A stretch of 6,892 nt of DNA, taken from the NCBI GenBank assembly GCA_018882625.1, contig VERO01000118.1:1-6892 (forward strand), written 5' to 3'. The first letter of the stretch is position 1. Each line of letters begins with the position of its first letter. The DNA comes from Phycisphaerales bacterium. GTDB lineage: Bacteria > Planctomycetota > Phycisphaerae > Phycisphaerales > SM1A02. The position numbers and the translations under genes were made by a program. This document shows positions 1 to 5,045 of the stretch, piece by piece. The notes under the pieces were generated by a model. That model was not told the origin of the DNA. It saw only the letters and a list, made by a program, of their open reading frames with translations, and ran no database searches.

Positions 1-1
1 G

Positions 2-196
2 TCCTACACCGTGACCGTCGACTACGACTGGGTCGACATGCGCACCGGCACCCCGATCGTGTCGCGCAAGGGCTACGAGGTGAGTGCCGTCTTCGTGGCG
101 AGCAACACCAACACCGAGCCGATCGACCTGGGCCGATTCGAGGCCGCAGACATGCTGGCGCGCGATATTGTCGCGTCCATGCAGGGCGACTGGTGA
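2..196 (+). CDS. LptE-like LPS-assembly lipoprotein, C-terminal part (5' end outside window)
   Basis: The reading frame is open from the window edge to a TGA and gives 64 residues of a C-terminus. A strand-rich segment (YTVTVDYDWVDMRTG) leads into 'SRKGYEVSAVFV', and the protein ends with an amphipathic helix 'AADMLARDIVASMQGDW'. This layout (beta strands with a D-R-T-G turn, then a closing helix of the 'LA..IV..M...W' type) resembles the end of LptE-family proteins. LptE is an outer-membrane lipoprotein that plugs and assembles LptD for lipopolysaccharide insertion. The signal peptide and lipobox lie outside the window, so the family cannot be confirmed. The gene ends 41 bases before ftsH on the same strand, suggesting cotranscription. 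Another small envelope lipoprotein family is the main alternative. Confidence 0.55.
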   Translation, partial: SYTVTVDYDWVDMRTGTPIVSRKGYEVSAVFVASNTNTEPIDLGRFEAADMLARDIVASMQGDW

Positions 197-227
197 CATC
201 CGCTCCAGCCGCGCCTACCAATTGACG

Positions 228-233
228 AAGGAG
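228..233 (+). promoter_or_regulatory. Ribosome binding site of ftsH
   Basis: AAGGAG lies four bases before the ATG at 238. It is a strong Shine-Dalgarno match and supports that ATG over the in-frame ATG at residue 14. No promoter is visible in the 41-base gap after the upstream gene, so ftsH is probably read from an upstream promoter. Confidence 0.7.
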
Positions 234-237
234 TTCC

Positions 238-2325
238 ATGCGCACCAACGCCCACCATCCATCTGACACGGCTCGCATGCTCGAGTCCCGCGGCGAGCCC
301 AAGGGCAGCTCGGGCGACAAGGGCAACCGCACGCCGGGACAGGGAGGCCCCGAGGGCCTGAAGCCTCGCAAGACGTTCATGACGTGGATCGTCCTGCTCA
401 CGGTGGTGGCGCTGCTGGCGACTGTCCTCACCGGATCGGGCTCGCGCGGCGAGGCGCTCGACACGCCGCAGCAGTTCATGCAGCTGGCGAAGGAGGGCTA
501 CTTCGAGCCTGGAAGCGTCGTGATCGAGGACTCCGCGCTGGTGGCCACGCTCTCGAAGAACCTCCCCGGCGCCACGAGCCGCACCGGGCAGAAGGGCGCG
601 CGCGTGTGGGTGCGCATCGCGCCCGGCCAGTACGACTGGTGGCGCACGCAGCTCACGTCGGCCAATGTGCAGTGGCAGGAGGCGGTGGGCCAGAACGCGT
701 GGCTGAGCTGGCTGATCACGGGACTTCTCCCCGGGCTCATCATCTTCGGGCTCATCTGGTTCCTCTTCGCGCGTGCCTTCCGCGGCGCGGGCGGCGGTCC
801 GGGCGGCATGCTCGGCAGCTTCGGCAAGAGCCGCCACAAGATGACGAGCAAGGAGAGCGTGAACATCACCTTCGCGGACGTCGCAGGCATCGACGAGGCG
901 AAGGAGGAGGTCACGGAGATTGTCGAGTTCCTCAAGAACCCCAAGCGCTTCGCGAAGATCGGCGGCCGCATCCCGCGCGGCGTGCTGCTCTCGGGCCCGC
1001 CCGGATGCGGCAAGACGCTGCTCGCCAAGGCGATCGCCGGCGAGGCCGACGTCCCCTTCTTCTCGATCTCCGGCTCCGACTTCGTGGAGATGTTCGTGGG
1101 CGTCGGCGCCAGCCGCGTGCGCGACCTCTTCAAGCAGGCCAAGGAGAACGCCCCCTGCATCATCTTCCTCGACGAGATCGATGCGGTAGGCCGGCGCCGC
1201 GGCGGAGGCTTCTCCACCGGCGGCCACGACGAGCGCGAGCAGACGCTCAACGCGATCCTCGTGGAGATGGATGGCTTCGAGGCCGCGGACCAGGTGATCG
1301 TGATCGCCAGCACCAACCGCGTCGACGTGCTCGACCCGGCCCTGACGCGGCCCGGGCGCTTTGACCGCGCGGTGACGGTGCCGCTGCCCGACCTCAAGGG
1401 CCGCGCGCAGATCCTCGCGGTGCACTCCAAGAAGGTGAAGATGGGCCCCGACGTGGACCTCGCGCGCCTCGCGCGCGCCACGCCGATGTTCAGCGGCGCG
1501 GATCTCGCGGCCGTCATCAACGAGGCCGCGATCCTCGCGACGATGGCCGAGAAGGACTTCATCGAGATGACCGACCTCGAGGAGGCGCGCGACAAGGTGC
1601 GCTTCGGCCGCGCCCAGAAGTCCCGCAAGATCGAGCAGGAGGAGCGCGTCGCCACGGCCTACCACGAGGCGGGGCACGCGCTGCTGCAGGTTCAGCTCGG
1701 CGACGCCGACCCGCTGCACAAGGTCACGATCATCCCGCGCGGCCAGGCGATGGGCACCACGTTCAGCCTGCCCGAGAAGGACCGCTACGGCTACTCGCGC
1801 AAGTTCGTGCTGGCCACGATGCGAGTCCTCTGCGGCGGGCGCATCGCGGAGCAGCGCCGCACCGGAGACACGAGCTCGGGCGCCGCGATGGACATCAAGA
1901 TGGTGACCGCCTACGCCCGCGCCATGGTGCTTGAGTGGGGCATGAGCGAGCGCCTCGGGTTCGTGAACTACTCCGGGCAGGACTCGCGCGAGATGTTCAT
2001 CCCCGAGCGCGACTACTCGCCCGAGACGGCGCGCATCATCGACGAGGAGATCCGGCGCCTCGCCGACGAGGCCTACGCCGACGCGGTGCAGATGGTCAGC
2101 GCCAACTGGGAGAAGGTCGAGGCGATCGCCGAGGCCCTGCTCCGCCACGAGACGCTGCAGCGCGACGAGGTCGAGAAGCTGATGCGCGGCGAGCGCCTCG
2201 AGAAGTCGACGGTCGCGGAGATCCTGCAGAAGGAGCTGCCCAAGGCCCCTCCCGCTGCGCCGAGCGCAGGCGCATCGGGCTCAGGCGGCGAGGATCTCGG
2301 CGGCCTCGTCCCGAGGCCCGCGTAG
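238..2325 (+). CDS. ftsH: ATP-dependent zinc metalloprotease FtsH
   Basis: This is a membrane-anchored AAA+ protease that extracts and degrades misassembled membrane proteins and short-lived regulators as a hexamer facing the cytoplasm. The 695 residues run in the family order: a hydrophilic N-terminal extension (1-46, longer than in E. coli), membrane segment 1 (about 47-65), a periplasmic domain (about 66-154), membrane segment 2 (about 156-178), then the AAA module. That module has Walker A GPPGCGKT (253-260), pore loop F286-V287-G288, Walker B IIFLDE (308-313) and arginine fingers R371 and R374 in 'TRPGRFDR'. The zinc protease domain has HEAGH (476-480) and the third ligand D552. Every catalytic residue is present, so the protein should be active. 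The tail (about 665-695) is Ala/Pro/Gly-rich. E. coli FtsH is 644 residues; the excess is at both ends. Walker A has Cys where Thr is usual. The neighbours are an LptE-like gene upstream and an AhpD-like gene 21 bases downstream. Confidence 0.97.
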   Translation: MRTNAHHPSDTARMLESRGEPKGSSGDKGNRTPGQGGPEGLKPRKTFMTWIVLLTVVALLATVLTGSGSRGEALDTPQQFMQLAKEGYFEPGSVVIEDSALVATLSKNLPGATSRTGQKGARVWVRIAPGQYDWWRTQLTSANVQWQEAVGQNAWLSWLITGLLPGLIIFGLIWFLFARAFRGAGGGPGGMLGSFGKSRHKMTSKESVNITFADVAGIDEAKEEVTEIVEFLKNPKRFAKIGGRIPRGVLLSGPPGCGKTLLAKAIAGEADVPFFSISGSDFVEMFVGVGASRVRDLFKQAKENAPCIIFLDEIDAVGRRRGGGFSTGGHDEREQTLNAILVEMDGFEAADQVIVIASTNRVDVLDPALTRPGRFDRAVTVPLPDLKGRAQILAVHSKKVKMGPDVDLARLARATPMFSGADLAAVINEAAILATMAEKDFIEMTDLEEARDKVRFGRAQKSRKIEQEERVATAYHEAGHALLQVQLGDADPLHKVTIIPRGQAMGTTFSLPEKDRYGYSRKFVLATMRVLCGGRIAEQRRTGDTSSGAAMDIKMVTAYARAMVLEWGMSERLGFVNYSGQDSREMFIPERDYSPETARIIDEEIRRLADEAYADAVQMVSANWEKVEAIAEALLRHETLQRDEVEKLMRGERLEKSTVAEILQKELPKAPPAAPSAGASGSGGEDLGGLVPRPA

Positions 2326-2346
2326 CGCGGCGGCTGCGCTCGGCAC

Positions 2347-2889
2347 ATGGCGCACATCACGCTTCCGATCGACGTCCCGGGCATTCGCGGCCCGCTCGCG
2401 TTCAGGCCCGACGCGGCGAAGCACCTTCTCGGGCTCGCCGAGACCATCCTCCGCCAGCCCGCAAGCCTCGAGCCGGGCGAGCGGGAGGCGATCGCGGCGT
2501 GGACGTCGCACCTCAACGGCTGCATGTTCTGCATGAAGTCGCACGCGGCGGCGGCCAGGGCCTGGCTCGGTCCTGAGCGCAGCGCGGCGCTCGACCGCCT
2601 GCTTGCCGACGAGGACGCGAGCGGCTTCCCGCCGAAGATGCGCGCGCTGCTCGACATCTCGCGCGCGCTGCAGGGCTGCGTGCTCGGCGTGAGGCCAGAG
2701 CACATCGAGCGGGCCCGCGCTGCGGGCGCGAGCGACAGCGACATCCACGATGCGGTCCTCATCACGGCCGCGTTCTGCATGTACAACCGGTACGTTGAGG
2801 GGCTCGGCACGCGCGAGGCCGACGAGCGCGACTACGAGCCGATGGGACGTCGACTGCGGGACCAGGGCTACTGCCCGCCGGGCGCCTGA
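2347..2889 (+). CDS. AhpD-like / carboxymuconolactone decarboxylase family protein (probable peroxidase-type redox enzyme)
   Basis: The 180-residue cytoplasmic protein has the AhpD signature E-x11-C-x2-C-x3-H complete: E47, C59, C62 and H66 (in 'HLNGCMFCMKSH'). In AhpD these residues form the proton relay and the redox-active thiol pair that reduces peroxiredoxin AhpC or peroxides. The surrounding helices (about 24-36, 44-56, 63-72, 94-105 and 128-140) fit the all-alpha CMD fold. The N-terminal segment 'IRGPLAFRP' (13-21) is typical of a peroxidase-related subgroup. The physiological substrate cannot be read from the sequence, and a true decarboxylase is unlikely given the CxxC. The ATG is 21 bases after the ftsH stop and lacks a clear Shine-Dalgarno, so translation may depend on coupling to ftsH. 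The product could serve peroxide or thiol stress alongside FtsH proteolysis, which is an inference from adjacency only. Confidence 0.88.
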   Translation: MAHITLPIDVPGIRGPLAFRPDAAKHLLGLAETILRQPASLEPGEREAIAAWTSHLNGCMFCMKSHAAAARAWLGPERSAALDRLLADEDASGFPPKMRALLDISRALQGCVLGVRPEHIERARAAGASDSDIHDAVLITAAFCMYNRYVEGLGTREADERDYEPMGRRLRDQGYCPPGA

Positions 2890-2897
2890 GGCTCGCC

Positions 2898-2914
2898 GGG
2901 CCCGCAGGCGGCCC
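2898..2914. terminator. Possible hairpin between convergent genes (weak)
   Basis: GGGCC and GGCCC form a five-base-pair stem around a seven-base loop in the 35-base gap between the stop codons of the AhpD-like gene and uvrC. There is no T-tract on either side, so it is at best a weak bidirectional terminator or a chance GC hairpin. Confidence 0.22.
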
Positions 2915-2924
2915 CCGCCGGGGA

Positions 2925-4436
2925 TCAGTCCTCGGGAGCGTCCTCGCCAAGCGTGCGCTTGGTGCGCAGCAGGTGGTGGTAGTGCTGCGCGAACCGGTGC
3001 GCCTCGTCGCGGATCGACTGGCAGAGCTTCAGCCCCGCATTCTCACGGCCCAGCCGGATCGGCTCGTCGCGGTCGGTCGTCCAGATCAGCTCCTCCCGCT
3101 TCGCAAGCCCGATCACCGCAGGAGGCTGCCGCTCGAGCTGCGCGAAGGCCTCCATCGCGGCGCGCAGCTGGCCGATGCCTCCGTCGATCAGGATCAGGTC
3201 TGGATAGAGCTCCTGCCCCTCGCCCGCCTCCCGGTATCGGCGTGACACCACCTCGCGGATCGCCGAGTAGTCGTCGTTGGCGACGGTGCGGATGCGGAAG
3301 CGCCGGTAGCCATCCTTGAATGGGCGGCCGTCGATGAACGCCACCTTGCTGCCCACCGTCTCGCTGCCGCCGAGGTGCGCGATGTCGATCGCCTCGATGC
3401 AGCGCACCGCATGCGGCAGCCCGAGCGTGCGCTGGATGCTGCGCAGTCCCGCCGTCGGATCCTGCACAAGGCTCGTCACCTCGGGCTGCCAGTCGTACTC
3501 GGCGTCGCCGCCGCGCGTCTCGCGCTCGGAGAGCTTCTCGAGCGCGCCGATCTGGTCGCGCAGCGACGCGGCCTTCTCGTACTCCTGCGACGCTGACGCC
3601 TGATCCATCTCGGCGCGCATCTCGCGCAGCATCGCGCTGCGCTTCGACCCCAGGAACCTGATGAACCGGTCGATGTCCGCGCGGTACGCCTCGGGCGTGA
3701 TGCGGTTCGCGCAGGGCGCCGTGCACTGGTCGATGGCGTGCAGCAGGCAGGGCCGGAACCGGCGATTCGCGGGGTTGTCGGCGCGGATGTCAAGCTCGCA
3801 CGTGCGGAACTTGAAGACGCGCTGGAGCGTCTGCATCGAGTGGCGCAGCGCGCCGCTGCTCGTGAACGGCCCGAAGATGCGCGCGCCCCTGAAGCGCTCA
3901 TGCTGAGGGTCGCGCGTGATGAAGACGCCCGGGAACTCCTCGCGGACGGTGACCACCAGATACGGGAACGTCTTCCCGTCCTGCATGCGGTCGTTGAATC
4001 GTGGCCGAATGTCCTTGATGAGGCGCGCCTCAAGCAGCAGCGCCTCCCACTCGCCCTCGCACGGCAGCACGTCGATGTCCACCACAAGGTCGAGCATCGG
4101 CTGCTTGCGCGGTCCGAGGTCCGCGCTCGGCACGAAGTAGCTCGACACGCGGTCCGCCAGGCAGTTGGACTTGCCCACGTAGAGCACGCGGCCCTCGGCG
4201 TCCTTCATCAGGTACACACCTGGGATCCGGGGCAGGCTGCGCGCCTTGGCCAGTAGCGCGGGCAGGCGCTCGACACGGTCTGGCCCGCCGCCCTGCACCC
4301 GTTCCGGACCCGAACCTCCGTGATTGGCGGAACTGGCTCCATGCGCAGGACCTTGGTCGCCAAGGGGACCGGAACCACCCCCGCCGGCCCCTCCATCGGA
4401 CCAGTCGCGCAAAAATCTGGTGGCAATATGGGGCAT
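2925..4436 (-). CDS. uvrC: UvrABC excinuclease subunit C, short form without C-terminal HhH domain
   Basis: UvrC cuts the damaged strand on both sides of a lesion during nucleotide excision repair, after UvrA/UvrB loading. The GIY-YIG domain (about 67-148) has PGVY (72-75), LYVGKS (85-90), R96 and E136, and makes the 3' incision. Four cysteines (C213, C230, C238, C242) match the Fe-S ligands known in E. coli UvrC. A UVR motif that binds UvrB lies at about 283-302 (EYEKAASLRDQI). The RNase H-like 5' nuclease has D351 (AIDIAHLGG), D418 (LIDGG) and H480 (RDEAHRFA). The protein stops 23 residues after H480, so the tandem helix-hairpin-helix domain of E. coli UvrC (610 residues) is absent. Residues 1-57 are Gly/Ser/Pro-rich and not conserved in UvrC as I know it; they use A/T-ending codons far more than the rest. 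The ATG has AGGA eight bases upstream, but GTG at residue 47 (4298-4296) is a serious alternative start. Confidence 0.95.
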   Translation of the reverse strand: MPHIATRFLRDWSDGGAGGGGSGPLGDQGPAHGASSANHGGSGPERVQGGGPDRVERLPALLAKARSLPRIPGVYLMKDAEGRVLYVGKSNCLADRVSSYFVPSADLGPRKQPMLDLVVDIDVLPCEGEWEALLLEARLIKDIRPRFNDRMQDGKTFPYLVVTVREEFPGVFITRDPQHERFRGARIFGPFTSSGALRHSMQTLQRVFKFRTCELDIRADNPANRRFRPCLLHAIDQCTAPCANRITPEAYRADIDRFIRFLGSKRSAMLREMRAEMDQASASQEYEKAASLRDQIGALEKLSERETRGGDAEYDWQPEVTSLVQDPTAGLRSIQRTLGLPHAVRCIEAIDIAHLGGSETVGSKVAFIDGRPFKDGYRRFRIRTVANDDYSAIREVVSRRYREAGEGQELYPDLILIDGGIGQLRAAMEAFAQLERQPPAVIGLAKREELIWTTDRDEPIRLGRENAGLKLCQSIRDEAHRFAQHYHHLLRTKRTLGEDAPED

Positions 4437-4444
4437 CGGAGGGA

Positions 4445-4448
4445 TCCT
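4445..4448 (-). promoter_or_regulatory. Possible ribosome binding site for the long uvrC start
   Basis: Read on the minus strand, AGGA stands eight bases before the ATG at 4436. It is a short but well-spaced Shine-Dalgarno match and the main support for the upstream start codon. Confidence 0.35.
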
Positions 4449-4464
4449 GATGGTATTTCGGAGG

Positions 4465-4470
4465 TATAGT
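4465..4470 (+). promoter_or_regulatory. Candidate -10 box of the Cys-rich lipoprotein gene
   Basis: TATAGT matches the sigma-70 -10 consensus in five of six positions. It sits in a locally AT-rich stretch of a GC-rich window and would start transcription near 4477, leaving a leader of about 20 bases that contains the ribosome binding site. No convincing -35 box lies 16-18 bases upstream. The other strand of the same spot reads TATACC (4463-4468) towards uvrC, so divergent promoters may overlap here. Confidence 0.45.
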
Positions 4471-4480
4471 CTTCCAACTC

Positions 4481-4486
4481 AAGGAG
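4481..4486 (+). promoter_or_regulatory. Ribosome binding site of the Cys-rich lipoprotein gene
   Basis: AAGGAG lies ten bases before the ATG at 4497. The spacing is slightly long but the match is strong, and it fixes this start together with the signal peptide that follows directly. Confidence 0.7.
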
Positions 4487-4496
4487 CTACCAACCA

Positions 4497-4871
4497 ATGA
4501 AGACCATCTCTGCCATTCTCGGAACCGTCGTTCTCGCCCTCGCGGCCTGCTCTTCCCCAGAGTCCACCACCGCCCCCGGCGCGGTCGGCTCGAAGAAGGA
4601 TGACTGCTGCCCATCGAAGGCCGCATGCGCCACCAAGTGCTCGGACAAGAAGGAAGCGTGCGCCGAGAAGACCGCCGCTGCTGCCCCCGGCGCTGTCGGC
4701 GAGAAGAAGAGCTGCGCCATGCCGTGCGCCGAGAAGAAGGCTGCGTGCCCGGCGATGACCGGCGACGCGGCTGCCCCGGCCCCCGGCGCCGTCAGCGAGA
4801 AGAAGTCCGACTGCGCCAGCAAGTGCTCCTCGATGAAGAGCGGCTGCAGCGCCTCCAAGACCAACGGCTGA
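4497..4871 (+). CDS. Secreted Cys/Lys-rich repeat lipoprotein, family not recognised
   Basis: I do not recognise this 124-residue protein. The N-terminus is a clear lipoprotein signal peptide: M1-K2, a hydrophobic stretch 4-16, then lipobox L15-A16-A17-C18, with Ser at +2, which in E. coli would send it to the outer membrane. The mature part (107 residues) has 11 cysteines besides C18, 16 lysines and much Ala. It contains three degenerate repeats: an APGAV segment followed by G/S, E/S and KK (from A26, A63 and A95), then C-x3-C-x6-C (C44/C48/C55, C73/C77/C84, C106/C110/C117). Repeat 1 carries an extra CC pair (C37-C38). The low-complexity linkers suggest little fold without metal or disulfides. 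Metal binding or sequestration, or a disulfide-rich surface protein, are possible roles; neither is shown. It is a single-gene unit with its own -10 box, Shine-Dalgarno and strong terminator, divergent from uvrC. Confidence 0.9.
   Translation: MKTISAILGTVVLALAACSSPESTTAPGAVGSKKDDCCPSKAACATKCSDKKEACAEKTAAAAPGAVGEKKSCAMPCAEKKAACPAMTGDAAAPAPGAVSEKKSDCASKCSSMKSGCSASKTNG
4572..4847 (+). repeat. Three in-gene repeats (APGAV...KK plus C-x3-C-x6-C)
   Basis: A 27-base segment encoding APGAV-[GS]-[ES]-KK recurs at 4572-4598, 4683-4709 and 4779-4805. Copies 1 and 2 match in 24 of 27 bases and copies 2 and 3 in 25 of 27. The start-to-start distances are 111 and 96 bases, all in frame. Each copy is followed by a cysteine triplet with identical spacing, ending at 4661, 4748 and 4847. 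The first unit is longer because of an inserted DDCCPSKAA-like segment. The pattern points to internal duplication of a unit of about 32 codons followed by drift. Confidence 0.85.
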
Positions 4872-4912
4872 GTTCGCGGCGCACAGGCGCCCGACTCGCC
4901 GTCACGAACGTG

Positions 4913-4950
4913 CAGGCCCCTGCTTCGGCGGGGGCCTGTTTCGTTTCGTT
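4913..4950 (+). terminator. Intrinsic terminator with UUCG tetraloop
   Basis: An 11-pair stem (4913-4923 with 4928-4938, one U-G pair, otherwise perfect) closes on a C(UUCG)G tetraloop. It is followed by a T-rich run, TTTCGTTTCGTT (4939-4950). It lies 41 bases after the lipoprotein stop codon. The other strand lacks a T-run after the stem, so it acts only on plus-strand transcription and separates this gene from pyrC. Confidence 0.92.
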
Positions 4951-5005
4951 ACGGCCCCGAACTGGGATCGGGCGCACGCGGCACGCGTTGCGCTCAGGCG
5001 GCGGC

Positions 5006-5045
5006 ATGGCGGCTTCGCGCAATCCACGCCGTTAGCATCGCTCGC
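5006..5045 (+). promoter_or_regulatory. pyrC start region: TAGCAT box and nine-codon mini-ORF
   Basis: No Shine-Dalgarno precedes the pyrC ATG. TAGCAT (5033-5038) fits the TAnnnT -10 pattern and ends seven bases before the ATG, the spacing expected for a leaderless mRNA; no good -35 box is seen. Alternatively, ATG 5006 opens a mini-ORF (MAASRNPRR) after a purine-rich AGGCGG. It stops at 5033-5035, ten bases before pyrC, so translation could be coupled. The sequence does not decide between them. The rest of the gap from 4951 holds nothing I can name. Confidence 0.3.

Noticed and set aside
384..1364. Plus-strand frame of 326 codons inside ftsH
   Set aside because: It is a shifted reading of ftsH; its Arg/Ala/Gly-rich translation has no conserved feature.
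73..2148. Long minus-strand open frame (691 codons) opposite ftsH
   Set aside because: It mirrors ftsH, whose motifs are unmistakable. Its translation is rich in Arg/His/Leu/Ala/Glu with no domain, as expected for the antisense of GC-rich coding DNA.
4572..4847. Repeats as a possible CRISPR or mobile element remnant
   Set aside because: The copies are in frame, degenerate, unevenly spaced (111 and 96 bases) and encode the same protein segment, which fits internal gene duplication.
4487..4864. Minus-strand frame (125 codons) opposite the lipoprotein gene, with a seemingly periodic sequence
   Set aside because: The periodicity is the reverse reading of the in-gene repeats. The plus strand has the ribosome site, signal peptide, lipobox and terminator.
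4913..4938. Terminator hairpin as a bidirectional terminator or riboswitch
   Set aside because: No T-run follows the stem on the minus strand, and there is no second competing stem or conserved aptamer-like structure; a simple one-way terminator explains it.
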